Of a stretch of DNA of 64,000 nt, positions 7,525-17,392 are shown piece after piece. The stretch's first letter is position 1. The number at the start of each line of letters is the position of its first letter. This DNA is from Clostridiales bacterium (GTDB lineage: Bacteria; Bacillota; Clostridia; Christensenellales; Aristaeellaceae). The position numbers and the translations under genes were made by a program. The notes below the pieces were generated by a model. That model searched no databases and was not told the DNA's origin. It was given only the letters and a program-made list of their open reading frames with translations. The stretch lies in assembly GCA_004556395.1 (NCBI GenBank), contig SFHK01000003.1, forward strand, positions 1 through 64,000. Reading direction: 5' to 3'.

Positions 7525-8628
7525 ATGATCAATCTGCTTTATATCCTGCTGGCGCTGGTGCTGCTGGGCGTCATCGTCACCGTTCACGAGTTCGGGCACT
7601 ATCTCGTCGGACGCGCCTGCGGCATCGGCGTAATCGAGTTTTCCGTGGGCATGGGGCCGAAGCTGTTCGGCTGGGAGCGCAAGGGCATTAAGTACTCGCT
7701 CCGGCTGCTTCCGCTGGGCGGCTATTGCAGCTTTGTCGGCGAGGACGAAAATTCGGACAATCCGCACGCGATGAACAATCAGCCCGTCTGGAAGCGCATG
7801 CTGACGGTGCTGGCCGGGCCCGCGGTCAACCTGCTGCTGGCCGTGATCGTCGCGACCGGGCTGATCGCCGGCGGCGTCATTGTGAATCCCTTTGAGGTCG
7901 ACAGCCAGCCGGTTCTTTTGTCCGTCGTGGAAAATTCCGCCGCGGCGGAAGCCGGACTTCTGCCCGGCGACACGATCGCCGCGATTGACGGCGAAGCCAT
8001 CTCCTGCGACAGCGCCGGTATGGAGCGCGCGCGGGAAATCATCGGCGCAACGCCGGCGGGCGGTACGCTGACGCTGACCGTGAAGCGCGGCGGGGAAACG
8101 CTCGACGTTACCCTTTCCCCCCGGTATTCCGAGGAGGACGGACGCACGATGATCGGCGTCTCGTTCCAGTCGTTCTATCGTTCCTACGACCTGAACGTGT
8201 TCGAAGCGATTCCGGAGGCGTTCAAGCTGACATGGCGCGTGGTCGTGGAGACGGTGAAATTCCTGAAGAACCTGCTGGTCGGCCTGTTTACAGGGCAGGG
8301 CGTGCAGGACGGCGCGGTGCAGGGCGTGGTCGGCATCGTGTCCACCGTGTCGGATGACATGAAGGTCGGCTTCGGCACGACGTTTGTGGACGGCCTGTAC
8401 TCGATTCTCTACTGGCTGATGATCATCTCGATGAATCTCGGCATCATGAACCTGCTTCCGCTGCCCGCGCTGGACGGCGGCCGGATGCTCTTCCTCGTGA
8501 TCGAGGGTCTGCGCGGCAAGCCGTTCAACCGCGAGCGCGAGGGGCTCGTGAATCTGATCGGCTTCGCGCTTCTGATCATGCTGGCCATTTTCATCACCTA
8601 TAAGGATATTGTCGCGCTCGTTCACTGA
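7525..8628 (+). CDS. rseP: Site-2 zinc metalloprotease RseP/RasP
   Basis: 367 residues, an intramembrane protease that cuts anti-sigma factors and leftover signal peptides. The metal site HEFGH is at residues 21-25 in the first membrane helix; the third ligand is in NLLPLPALDGGRM near residue 316. A PDZ domain spans about residues 125-205 and further membrane helices flank it. RBS GGAGG is 6 bases before ATG 7525. Its position after dxr is conserved across bacteria. Confidence 0.96.
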   Translation: MINLLYILLALVLLGVIVTVHEFGHYLVGRACGIGVIEFSVGMGPKLFGWERKGIKYSLRLLPLGGYCSFVGEDENSDNPHAMNNQPVWKRMLTVLAGPAVNLLLAVIVATGLIAGGVIVNPFEVDSQPVLLSVVENSAAAEAGLLPGDTIAAIDGEAISCDSAGMERAREIIGATPAGGTLTLTVKRGGETLDVTLSPRYSEEDGRTMIGVSFQSFYRSYDLNVFEAIPEAFKLTWRVVVETVKFLKNLLVGLFTGQGVQDGAVQGVVGIVSTVSDDMKVGFGTTFVDGLYSILYWLMIISMNLGIMNLLPLPALDGGRMLFLVIEGLRGKPFNREREGLVNLIGFALLIMLAIFITYKDIVALVH

Positions 8629-8645
8629 AGAAAGAAGGATTACAA

Positions 8646-9428
8646 GTGCTTACCGAACATCTGCACGCGCACACGTGGCGCTGCCACCATGCCACCGGAA
8701 CCGAGCGGGAATACGTGGAGGAAGCCATTAAAAAGGGCCTGAAGCGCTTCGGCTTTTCGGATCATTCGCCCTATGTGTTCGAGGGCGACTACTACTCCAC
8801 CTTCCGCATGCGTCCCGACCAGCTGGAGGACTACGTGAAAACCGTCCTCGACCTGAAGGACGAATACAAAAACGACATCGAGCTGCACGTGGGGCTGGAA
8901 GCGGAATACTATCCGCGCTTCTTCGAGGGCTTTCTGCGGCTGATCGAGCCGTATCCCATCGAGTATCTGCTGCTGGGACAGCACTTCCTGCACAACGAGA
9001 TGGACATGAAGGTGCACAGCACCATGACGACCAACGACGAATCGCTGCTTTCGCTGCTGGTCGACCAGACCAGCGAAGGGCTGCAAACCGGCAAGTTCGC
9101 CTGCGTCGCGCACCCGGATCTGATGAACTTCACCGGAGCGGACGACGTGTACGAGAAGCACATGCGCCGGCTGTGCGAAAACGCGCGGACGGCGGGCGTG
9201 CCGCTGGAAATCAACCTGCTGGGCATTCGTTCGCATCGCGCCTATCCGCGCGAGCGCTTCTGGAAGCTGGTTGGCGAGGTAGGCAACGACGTGGTGCTGG
9301 GCGGCGACGCGCACGCGGCGTGCGACGTGGTCGACAACGCGTCCGAAGCAATCGCCATGGGCTGGGTGGAGAAATACCACCTGAACTGGCACCCGGCGAC
9401 GTGGGCGCTGAACAAAAAGAGGCTTTGA
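8646..9428 (+). CDS. PHP-family histidinol-phosphatase-like protein
   Basis: 260 residues of the HisK-type PHP phosphoesterase family, which removes phosphate from histidinol phosphate in Gram-positive histidine synthesis. Metal-binding motifs are visible: HLHAHT at the N-terminus, FSDHSP, GLEAEYYP, LGQHF, ACVAHPDLM and GGDAHA. The start is GTG 8646, after AGAAAGGA. It is inserted between rseP and ispG, and no other his genes are nearby, so histidinol phosphate is the likely but unproven substrate. The interval to ispG is 11 bases, consistent with the same operon. Confidence 0.88.
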   Translation: MLTEHLHAHTWRCHHATGTEREYVEEAIKKGLKRFGFSDHSPYVFEGDYYSTFRMRPDQLEDYVKTVLDLKDEYKNDIELHVGLEAEYYPRFFEGFLRLIEPYPIEYLLLGQHFLHNEMDMKVHSTMTTNDESLLSLLVDQTSEGLQTGKFACVAHPDLMNFTGADDVYEKHMRRLCENARTAGVPLEINLLGIRSHRAYPRERFWKLVGEVGNDVVLGGDAHAACDVVDNASEAIAMGWVEKYHLNWHPATWALNKKRL

Positions 9429-9439
9429 GAGGCACAGAC

Positions 9440-10483
9440 ATGACGAAGCAGGTACAGGTCGGCGGCGTTGCCATCGGCGGCGGCGCGCGCGTGACCATTC
9501 AGAGCATGACCAACACCGAGACGCGCGACGTTCCGGCCACGCTTCAGCAGATTCGCGCGCTGGCGGACGCGGGCTGCGACATCGTGCGCGTAAGCGTATA
9601 CGACGAAGCCTGCGCCCGCGCCGTGCGCGCGCTGGTGGACGGCAGCCCCGTGCCGCTGGTGGCGGATATTCATTTCGATCACAGACTCGCGATTCTGGCG
9701 CTTGAAAACGGCATCCAGAAACTGCGCATCAATCCCGGCAACATCGGCGGCGAAGCAAACGTCAAAGAGCTGGCGGACGCGCTGAAGGCGCGCCGCGTGC
9801 CGGTTCGCATCGGCGTGAACAGCGGCTCGGTGGAAAAGGATATTCTGCGCAAATACGGCGGCCCCACGCCGCAGGGCATGGTGGAAAGCGCACTGGGACA
9901 CGCGAGACTGCTTGAAAAATACGGCTTCGACGATCTTGTGCTGTCGATCAAGGCGTCGAACGCGCGCGCGACGGTGGAAGCGAACCGGCTGGCTTCGAAG
10001 GCCTGCGATTATCCTTTGCACATCGGCGTGACCGAGGCTGGTTCCCCGGGAATGGGCACGATCAAGTCCGCCGTGGGCATCGGCGCGCTGCTTGTGGATG
10101 GCATCGGCGACACGGTGCGCGTGTCGCTGTCCGGTGATCCGGTAAACGAGGTCTACGCCGCGAAGGAAATTCTGAAGGCGGCTGGCGTTCTGAACGAGGG
10201 CGTGGACATCATCTCCTGCCCCACCTGCGGCCGGACGCAGATTCCCGTAGCGGAAATCGCCGAAAAGGTGCGTCTGGCCACGCAGAACCTGCGCGTTCCA
10301 CTGAAAGTCGCGGTCATGGGCTGCATTGTGAACGGCCCGGGCGAAGCGCGCGAGGCCGACATCGGCATCGCCGGGGGCAAGGACGGCGGCGCGCTGTTTG
10401 TGAAGGGCGAGAAGCCGCGCGCGGTGCGCGGCGATCTGGCCGAAATTCTGATTCATGAAATCAACGAAAGGTACGGAAACTAA
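9440..10483 (+). CDS. ispG: 4-hydroxy-3-methylbut-2-enyl diphosphate synthase
   Basis: 347 residues. This [4Fe-4S] enzyme makes HMBPP from MEcPP, the penultimate MEP-pathway step. The cluster ligands are in CPTCGRT near residue 260 and MGCIVNGPGE near 295, and the TIM-barrel start VTIQSMTNTET is intact. ATG 9440 follows GAGAGG; earlier starts lie inside the previous gene. polC begins immediately after the TAA. Together with dxr and uppS, it puts three isoprenoid/lipid-carrier steps in one transcript. Confidence 0.96.
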   Translation: MTKQVQVGGVAIGGGARVTIQSMTNTETRDVPATLQQIRALADAGCDIVRVSVYDEACARAVRALVDGSPVPLVADIHFDHRLAILALENGIQKLRINPGNIGGEANVKELADALKARRVPVRIGVNSGSVEKDILRKYGGPTPQGMVESALGHARLLEKYGFDDLVLSIKASNARATVEANRLASKACDYPLHIGVTEAGSPGMGTIKSAVGIGALLVDGIGDTVRVSLSGDPVNEVYAAKEILKAAGVLNEGVDIISCPTCGRTQIPVAEIAEKVRLATQNLRVPLKVAVMGCIVNGPGEAREADIGIAGGKDGGALFVKGEKPRAVRGDLAEILIHEINERYGN

Positions 10484-13400
10484 ATGAGCGAAGCCTGGAC
10501 GCAGCTTTTGCGCGACGTGGACAACGGTCTGACCCGCGCCATCGATCTGGAACGCGTGACGATTTCCCGCTCGACCGGGAACATGCACGCGTATTTCACC
10601 TCGTCCAGACTGCTCTCGTCGCGCGAGCGCGGAATCATGGAAAGAGCCATGCGCGCCGGGTTCCCAAAGGTGGAGCTTGCGACGAGCGTCCGCTATCCGT
10701 CTCTTCGCGAAAAGGCGCTGGCCGACATAAACGCCTACAAGGGCGCGGTGATCGAGCTGGTGACGGCGGAAAGCCCCGCGTCCATGCCCTATCTCACGTG
10801 GTCGGACGGCACGTGGCAGCTTGACGGAGACCAGCTGACGGTCAATGTGAACGCGAAGGAGGGCGCGGAATTTCTGCGCATCCGCGGCGTTGATCTGATG
10901 ATCGCGCGTTTTCTGAAGGAGCTTTTCGACATTGAAGCGCGCGTGACCATCGCCGTCACGGGCAGCGAAGCGGAGCGCATCCGCCGCATCTCCGAGAAGC
11001 GGCGCGAGGAGGAAGCCCTCATGGCGCGCGCGGCGCGGGAAATGACCACCCAGCACGAGGTGGAGGAGCCCGCGCCCAGTCTGGCCGTGCGCGGACAGCC
11101 GTTCACCGACCCGATCATCTCCATGGGCGAGCTGACCGAGGACGCCGGGCGCGTAGCGCTGATGGGTGAAATCGTCAAGGTGGAGATGAAGGACACCAAG
11201 AACACCGAAAGCAAGATCCTGCTTTTCACGCTCACGGACTACGACGGCAGCGTGGAATGCAAGGCGTTCCTGTCGCCCAAGCGCGGAAAGAGCGGCGTAT
11301 CGCTGGAAAAGCAGATCGAGGGCGCGAAGGAATACGTCAAGGAGGGCAAGTGGCTCAAGATTCGCGGCGTATACAAATACGACGACTTCAGCCGCAAATT
11401 CATGCTCATTGCCGACGACATCCTGCCCGCCGCCAAGCCCGTTCGCCGCGACCACGCGAAGGAAAAGCGCGTGGAGCTGCACCTGCACACCCAGATGAGC
11501 GCCATGGACGCGTGCGCCTCCCCCACCGACCTGATCAGGCAGGCGGCGGAATGGGGACATCCCGCCATCGCGATCACCGATCACGGCGTAGTGCAGGCGT
11601 TCCCGGAAGCGTTCTCGGCCGCCAAGAAGGCGGGCATCAAGCTGATTCCCGGCTGTGAGGGCTATCTGATCGAGGACTTCCCCGAGATCGTTCAGAAGGC
11701 CGACGGCCGCAGGCTGGACGAAACGAAGTTCGTGGTCGTGGACGTGGAAACGACGGGCTTGAGCACCGCCGAGGACAAGATCACCGAAATCGGCGCGGTG
11801 CGCATCGAAAACGGCGAAGAAGTGGACAGCTTCTCGATGCTGATCGACCCGGAGCGCGTCATTCCCGAAAAGGTGACGGAGCTGACCGGCATCACCGCCG
11901 CCATGCTGCGCGGGCAGCCGACGATCGAGCAGGTCATCGGCGATTTCGCGAAGTTCTGCGAGGGCTGCGTGCTGGTGGCGCACAACGCATCGTTCGACAT
12001 GGCGTTCTTCCGGCGCGCGTTCCGCGACGCGAACCTTCCCTTCGAATACCCGGTTCTGGACACGCTGACGCTTTCGCGCAACTTCTACAAGGGGCAGAAG
12101 AGCCACAAGCTGGGCGCGCTGTGCAAATTTTTAGGCGTTTCGCTGACGAACGCGCACCGCGCCGTGCACGACGCGCGCGCCACGGGCGAGGTGCTTTTGA
12201 AAACGCTGGACGCCATGCGCGAGGTAAAGCCGCTTGAAAGGCTTGAGCAGCTGAACGGCTGGTTCGAAACGGACGCGGGCGGCGAGAGCCGTCACATCAT
12301 CCTGCTGGCCACGTCGCGCGACGGCATGACGAACCTGAATCGCATGATTTCCGACGCGCATCTGAAATACTTCCACCGCACGCCGCGCATGCCGCGCAGT
12401 CTCATTCAGAAGTGGCGCAAGGACATCATCGTGGGCAGCGCCTGCGAGGCGGGCGAGCTGTACCGCGCCATTGTGGCCGGAAAAAGCGAAGCGGAGATCG
12501 AGAAAATCGCCGCGTTCTACGATTATCTGGAAATTCAGCCGCTGGGCAACAACGAATTCATGGTGCGTGAGGGCATCGTGAAGGACGAGGAGGCGCTGAA
12601 GGACATCAACCGCTATATCGTCCGGCTGGGCAAAAAGCTGGGCAAGCCGGTTGTGGCGACCGGAGACGTGCACTTCAAAGAGCCGAAGGACGCCATTTAC
12701 CGCGCCATACTGATGGACACCAAGGGCTTTGAGGACTGCGACCATCAGCCGCCGCTCTACTTCCGCACCACCGACGAGATGCTGAAAGAATTCGCCTATC
12801 TGGGCGAGGAGGAAGCGTACAACGTGGTTGTGAAGGCGCCGAACGAAATCGCCGCCCGCGTCGAGCACATCCCCGACCTGTTCATGAAGGCGCCGGACGG
12901 CGGCGACACGTTCCAGCCGTTCTGGGAGGACGCGGAGCAGAACCTGCGCGAGCTGTGCGACAACCGCGCGCATGAAATCTTCGGCGACGAGATTCCGGAG
13001 ATTGTCCGCGCCCGTCTGGACAAGGAGCTGGGCTCCATCTGCGGCTACGGCTTCTCGACGCTGTACATGATCGCCGTCAAGCTGGTCAAAAAATCGCTGT
13101 CGGACGGCTACATCGTCGGTTCGCGCGGTTCGGTCGGCTCGTCGTTCGTGGCGAAGATGGCCGGCATCACCGAGGTGGACGCGCTGCCGCCGTATTACGT
13201 ATGCCCCAAGTGCAAGCATTACGAGTTTGACGTGCCCAAGCAATATACCTGCGGGCTCGACCTGCCGCCCAAGGATTGCCCCGTGTGCGGCACACGCATG
13301 GACAAGGACGGCTTCAACATCCCCTTCGAGGTCTTTCTGGGCTTCAAGGGCGACAAGGTGCCGGATATCGATCTGAACTTCTCCGGCGTATATCAGCCGC

Positions 13401-14827
13401 GCGCCCACAACTACGTGAAGGAGCTGTTCGGCTCCGAGAACGTGTTCCGCGCGGGCACGATGGGCACGGTCGCGGAGAAGACGGCGTTTGGCTACGTGCT
13501 GAAATACGCGGAAAAGCGCGGGCTGAACTATTCCAACGCCGAGAAGGAGCGTCTGGCCAAGGGCATCACCGGCGTAAAGCGCACCACCGGCCAGCACCCG
13601 GCTGGCATGGTCGTTTTGCCGAAGAACTACGAAATCTACCAGTTCACGGCCATTCAGCATCCCGCGGACGACGTGAACAGCGAAACCATCACAACGCACT
13701 ACGATTTCACGTCCATGCACGACGTGCTCGTGAAGCTGGACATTCTGGGACACGATGATCCCACGATGCTGCGCAATCTCCAGGACCTGACCGGCATCAG
13801 GCCGCAGGCCGTGCCGCTGAACGACGCGGAGGTTTTCGGCAACATTCTCTCGCTGTTTTCCAGCCCCAAGGCGCTGGGTCTGACCGAGGAGCAGCTGGGC
13901 GTACCCACCGGCACGCTGGGCGTGCCCGAGTTTGGCACGAAGTTCGTGCGCGGCATGCTCACCGAGACCAAGCCCACCACGATGGAGGAGCTGATTCGAA
14001 TTTCCGGCCTTTCCCACGGCACGGCCGTGTGGCTGGGCAACATTCAGGACATTCTGAAGGCCGGGCAGACCGACCTGAAGCACGCCATCTGTACGCGCGA
14101 CGACATCATGAACCAGCTGATGGACTACGGCGTTCCGCCGAAAATGGCGTTCACCATCATGGAATTCGTGCGCAAGGGCAAGGCCGCGGCCGGCAAGGGC
14201 GGCGACCTGAAGCCCGAAATGCTGGAGGCCATGCAGGCGGCGAAGGTGCCGGACTGGTTCATCGGTGCTTGTCGGAAGATCGAGTACATGTTCCCGAAGG
14301 CGCACGCGGTGGCATACGTCACGATGGCGCTGCGCATCGCGTATTTCAAGGTGTACTATCCGGGCGCGTACTACGCCTGCTTCCTGTGGCGCAACGCCGA
14401 GGACTTCAACGGCGCCACGATGGTGTGCGGCGAAAACCAGATTCGCGGCCGAATGGCGGAAATTGACGGCATGGAGAAGGATGAAAAGGAAAAGAGCGAG
14501 GGAGAATACTCGCTGCTGGAAACGCTGCTGGAAATGAATCTGCGCGGCATTTCCCTCCTGCCGGTCGACCTGTACAAAAGCGACGCGGAAAAGTTCCTGC
14601 TGGTGGACGACGCCCACATTCTCCCGCCGCTGTCGTCGCTGCCCGGTCTGGGGCTGAACGCAGCGATCAATCTGGTGAATGTGCGCGAGGGCGGGCCGTT
14701 CATTTCCCGCGAGGACATGATTCGCCGGAAGGTGGGAAAATCCGTTGTGGATACACTGGCGGCGGCGGGATGCATCAACGACATCCCCGAAAGCAGCCAG
14801 GTAAGTCTTTTCGAGCTTTGTATGTGA
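10484..14827 (+). CDS. polC: DNA polymerase III PolC-type, replicative
   Basis: 1447 residues, full length. It is the main chromosomal replicase of low-GC Gram-positives. Domains in order: N-terminal domain; OB fold (about 220-300); PHP start with HLHTQMSAMDA near 328; inserted DnaQ-type 3'-5' exonuclease with VVVDVETTGL near 415; remaining PHP; palm with PDIDLNFS near 960 preceded by a zinc knuckle (CPKC near 907, CPVCG near 930); fingers and helix-hairpin-helix; C-terminal tail ending VSLFELCM. ATG directly abuts the ispG stop. A very long antisense open frame exists here but is a shadow of high GC. proS, often found before polC, is absent. Confidence 0.98.
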   Translation: MSEAWTQLLRDVDNGLTRAIDLERVTISRSTGNMHAYFTSSRLLSSRERGIMERAMRAGFPKVELATSVRYPSLREKALADINAYKGAVIELVTAESPASMPYLTWSDGTWQLDGDQLTVNVNAKEGAEFLRIRGVDLMIARFLKELFDIEARVTIAVTGSEAERIRRISEKRREEEALMARAAREMTTQHEVEEPAPSLAVRGQPFTDPIISMGELTEDAGRVALMGEIVKVEMKDTKNTESKILLFTLTDYDGSVECKAFLSPKRGKSGVSLEKQIEGAKEYVKEGKWLKIRGVYKYDDFSRKFMLIADDILPAAKPVRRDHAKEKRVELHLHTQMSAMDACASPTDLIRQAAEWGHPAIAITDHGVVQAFPEAFSAAKKAGIKLIPGCEGYLIEDFPEIVQKADGRRLDETKFVVVDVETTGLSTAEDKITEIGAVRIENGEEVDSFSMLIDPERVIPEKVTELTGITAAMLRGQPTIEQVIGDFAKFCEGCVLVAHNASFDMAFFRRAFRDANLPFEYPVLDTLTLSRNFYKGQKSHKLGALCKFLGVSLTNAHRAVHDARATGEVLLKTLDAMREVKPLERLEQLNGWFETDAGGESRHIILLATSRDGMTNLNRMISDAHLKYFHRTPRMPRSLIQKWRKDIIVGSACEAGELYRAIVAGKSEAEIEKIAAFYDYLEIQPLGNNEFMVREGIVKDEEALKDINRYIVRLGKKLGKPVVATGDVHFKEPKDAIYRAILMDTKGFEDCDHQPPLYFRTTDEMLKEFAYLGEEEAYNVVVKAPNEIAARVEHIPDLFMKAPDGGDTFQPFWEDAEQNLRELCDNRAHEIFGDEIPEIVRARLDKELGSICGYGFSTLYMIAVKLVKKSLSDGYIVGSRGSVGSSFVAKMAGITEVDALPPYYVCPKCKHYEFDVPKQYTCGLDLPPKDCPVCGTRMDKDGFNIPFEVFLGFKGDKVPDIDLNFSGVYQPRAHNYVKELFGSENVFRAGTMGTVAEKTAFGYVLKYAEKRGLNYSNAEKERLAKGITGVKRTTGQHPAGMVVLPKNYEIYQFTAIQHPADDVNSETITTHYDFTSMHDVLVKLDILGHDDPTMLRNLQDLTGIRPQAVPLNDAEVFGNILSLFSSPKALGLTEEQLGVPTGTLGVPEFGTKFVRGMLTETKPTTMEELIRISGLSHGTAVWLGNIQDILKAGQTDLKHAICTRDDIMNQLMDYGVPPKMAFTIMEFVRKGKAAAGKGGDLKPEMLEAMQAAKVPDWFIGACRKIEYMFPKAHAVAYVTMALRIAYFKVYYPGAYYACFLWRNAEDFNGATMVCGENQIRGRMAEIDGMEKDEKEKSEGEYSLLETLLEMNLRGISLLPVDLYKSDAEKFLLVDDAHILPPLSSLPGLGLNAAINLVNVREGGPFISREDMIRRKVGKSVVDTLAAAGCINDIPESSQVSLFELCM

Positions 14828-14837
14828 GGTGAGACGG

Positions 14838-16130
14838 ATGAAAAAGCTGGTGTGTACGCTTGCGGCGGTTCTGCTCGTAAGCCTTTTCTGCGCTTCGGCG
14901 CTCGCCGCCATTCCGGTGAACGCGAACGTCGCGGCGCTGATCGGCGAGGACGGCACGGTGATCGTCGAGCCCGGCGAATACACGCAGTTCATCGACTTCG
15001 GCATGCCCGGCCTGTTCGCCGCGCAGACGCCGGACGGCAAATTCCTGATCGTGGACGAGACCGGCACATGCAGGGGCGACGCCACCTACGATTATCTGGA
15101 AAACGTGAATGGCACAATTCTCTACGCCCGCGGCGAGAAGTACGGCGTGCTGGACGCGGAGCTGAACGAGCTGGTTCCCTGCGAATACACGTGGCTCGTG
15201 TCCAACGGCGAAGGCGGCTTTCTGGCGCTGCGCACCGACATCTGGGACGACAGCCCGGACGGCGTGTACCTGATCGACGAAAGCGGCTACGTATCCCCCA
15301 CCGGCGTAAAAATCGCCTCGATCCTGTGGCCGTTCTCGGGCGGCATGTCGCAGGCGCTGTCCGTCGACAACGGCCGCTACGGCTATCTGAACGCCGACGG
15401 GCAATGGCAGCTTCAGCCCCAGTACGCCTACGCCGACCAGTTTGTGAACGGGCTGGCCGTGGCCACACTGGACAGCGGCAGCGGCGTGATCGACACGCGC
15501 GGCAACTGGCGCATCATGCCCAAGTACGACTTCATCGACCGACCCACGGGATCGGACGGCCTGATCGCCGCCGTGAAGTACAACGAACTGGTCGACGTGT
15601 TCCGCGCCAGCGACCAGTCGTACCTGTACACGCTGACGTGCGATACCGTGGGCGCCTACACGGCGCTGAGCGGGAAAATCCTGCTCGTGTTCTCCGCCGA
15701 CAGCGTGCGCGCCGTGAACGAAACCGGGAAAACCGTCCTTGAGGTGCCCGCCAGCGGCTCCATTACCTCGGCGGGTGAAAACCGCCTGTTCGTCTACCCG
15801 GACGAATGGGGCGCGAAGAGCGCCTATCTGGCCGACATTGACGGAAAGCAGCTGTCCGATACGTATCAGGACTTCGGCCTGTTCGCCACCGTGGACGGAC
15901 GCGACTATTTCACCGTGAACGCGTTTGACACCGAGCTGACGGACGACGGCCTGATCTGGCTCAGCGATACCATGCGCTGCGGCCTGATCGACGAGGACGG
16001 CCGCGAGATTCTTCCCATCGTCTACAGCGAGCTTTCGTCCCCCGCGCCGGGCTATATTCAGGCGAGCGACGAGGAAGGCGTTCATCTGCTCAAGCTGGAC
16101 GGCACGGAAATCTGGTCGTATAGGGAATAA
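14838..16130 (+). CDS. Exported WG-repeat protein
   Basis: 430 residues with a clean signal peptide (MKKLVCTLAAVLLVSLFCASALA). The mature part contains several WG-type beta repeats, for example KYGVLDAELNELVPCEY, RYGYLNADGQWQLQPQY, GSGVIDTRGNWRIMPKY and RCGLIDEDGREILPIVY. WG repeats are thought to mediate protein or surface interactions; no enzyme motif is seen. RBS GAGGTGAG precedes ATG 14838, 10 bases after the polC stop, so it is the last gene of the housekeeping operon before a strong terminator. An ordinary accessory exported protein at the end of an essential operon; function unknown. Confidence 0.88.
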   Translation: MKKLVCTLAAVLLVSLFCASALAAIPVNANVAALIGEDGTVIVEPGEYTQFIDFGMPGLFAAQTPDGKFLIVDETGTCRGDATYDYLENVNGTILYARGEKYGVLDAELNELVPCEYTWLVSNGEGGFLALRTDIWDDSPDGVYLIDESGYVSPTGVKIASILWPFSGGMSQALSVDNGRYGYLNADGQWQLQPQYAYADQFVNGLAVATLDSGSGVIDTRGNWRIMPKYDFIDRPTGSDGLIAAVKYNELVDVFRASDQSYLYTLTCDTVGAYTALSGKILLVFSADSVRAVNETGKTVLEVPASGSITSAGENRLFVYPDEWGAKSAYLADIDGKQLSDTYQDFGLFATVDGRDYFTVNAFDTELTDDGLIWLSDTMRCGLIDEDGREILPIVYSELSSPAPGYIQASDEEGVHLLKLDGTEIWSYRE

Positions 16131-16145
16131 CCGCTTCAGCGAAAG

Positions 16146-16189
16146 CATCGGCTCCGCGCGCTGCCTGCGTGCGGAGCCGATGTTTTCAT
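16146..16189 (+). terminator. Terminator after the frr-polC-WG operon
   Basis: A 15-bp stem (16146-16160 with 16168-16182, one G-T pair) is followed by TTTTCATTT. It lies between convergent genes and may also slow transcription from the minus strand. Confidence 0.85.
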
Positions 16190-17392
16190 TTATTTTCTCA
16201 ACCTCTCGATCACGTTCCGGCACCGCGCGCGGTCATAGATCACCGGCACGGGGTACACGGGATTGGCTTCCTTCAGCGCCCATGAAACCATCGTGTCCAT
16301 GTCCTCGTCCCGAATGAAATCAAAGCCGTCCGGAATGCCCATGCGCGCGTTCATGGCGCGGATTTCTGAAATGAAGCCGCGCGCCTTTTCCGCGTCGTTC
16401 GCGCCGCGGACGCCGACCAGCTCAGCCAGACGCGCCAGCTTCGCAAAGACCGCTTCGCCGTAATCCTCCAGCACCACGGGCAGGATCACCGCGTTCGCCA
16501 GCCCATGCGCGGTTCCGTACAGGCCGCCCAGCGTATGCGCGATGGCGTGCACATTGCCCACGCCCGCGCGGGTAAACGCGAAGCCCGCCTTGAACGACGC
16601 GTTCAGCATTTCCTCCCGCGCCGCGAGGTCGCTTCCGTCGGCATAGGCCTTTTCCAGATTCGCGAAAATGGCAGCCACGGCTTCCTCCGCCATGCGAAGG
16701 CTCTGCCGGGTGTTGTACGTCCAGCACAGGTACGCTTCCACCGCGTGGGTCAGCGCGTCCATGCCGGTCGCGGCGGTCACCTGCGGCGGCAGTCCCGCCG
16801 TCAGCACGGGGTCGAGCACCGCGCAGCGGGGAACGAGCACGAGGTCCATCATCGCCGCCTTATGGTGCGTCTTTGAATCGGTGATCACCGCGGCGATCGT
16901 CGTTTCGCTGCCGGTTCCGGCCGTGGTCGGCACGGCAATGAACGGCGGAATCGCCCGGCGCACCTTCAGAAGACCCGAGAGCGCCCGCACCGTCTTGCCC
17001 GGCCGCGCGACCAGCGCCGCGGCCGCCTTGGCCGCGTCCATGGGACTGCCGCCGCCGACGGCCAGAAAGCTGTCGCAGCCGGACGCGAGATACGCGTCCC
17101 GGATTTTCTCGCAGGTATCGGATGTCGGGTTGCTTTCCACGTCGCTGAAAATCTGATACTCGATTCCCGCCGCGTCCAGCTCCTTCAGAATCTCCGGCAG
17201 AAGCAGCCGCCGCACGCGCGGGCCGGTGACGATCATCGGCCGCTTCGCGTTCTGCCCGCGCAGCAGCGCCGGAATGCGTGAAACGCTGCCCACGCCGCTT
17301 TCGACGGACGGCATGCGCCACTTCAGGAGCCGCGCGCCGAGGTTGAACACAGACTGAAACGCGCGGCAATACATTCGCGTCATCGAAATCAC
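16190..17392 (-). CDS. Iron-containing alcohol dehydrogenase
   Basis: 400 residues of the group III Fe-ADH family, cytoplasmic NAD(P)-dependent alcohol/aldehyde oxidoreductases. The nucleotide loop GGGSPMDAAKA and the metal-site region (GMDALTHAVEAYL, then VHAIAHTLGGLYGTAHG with its His ligands) are intact. I choose the GTG start at 17392, which overlaps the previous stop as GTGA and has GGGGGG 7 bases upstream; an ATG 9 bases later is possible. It is the second gene of a minus-strand pair with the deacetylase-like gene, so both may serve one catabolic route. The exact substrate cannot be read from the sequence. Confidence 0.92.
   Translation of the reverse strand: MISMTRMYCRAFQSVFNLGARLLKWRMPSVESGVGSVSRIPALLRGQNAKRPMIVTGPRVRRLLLPEILKELDAAGIEYQIFSDVESNPTSDTCEKIRDAYLASGCDSFLAVGGGSPMDAAKAAAALVARPGKTVRALSGLLKVRRAIPPFIAVPTTAGTGSETTIAAVITDSKTHHKAAMMDLVLVPRCAVLDPVLTAGLPPQVTAATGMDALTHAVEAYLCWTYNTRQSLRMAEEAVAAIFANLEKAYADGSDLAAREEMLNASFKAGFAFTRAGVGNVHAIAHTLGGLYGTAHGLANAVILPVVLEDYGEAVFAKLARLAELVGVRGANDAEKARGFISEIRAMNARMGIPDGFDFIRDEDMDTMVSWALKEANPVYPVPVIYDRARCRNVIERLRK

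Noticed and set aside
9242..12106. 954-residue open frame on the minus strand across ispG and polC
   Set aside because: It is antisense to two certain genes; its amino-acid make-up is rich in Arg, Ala, His and Val, as produced by the complement of GC-rich coding DNA; no RBS or known motif.
12131..15085. 984-residue minus-strand open frame over polC and the WG gene
   Set aside because: Same reason: a GC-driven shadow with no domain and no start signal, opposite a full-length PolC.
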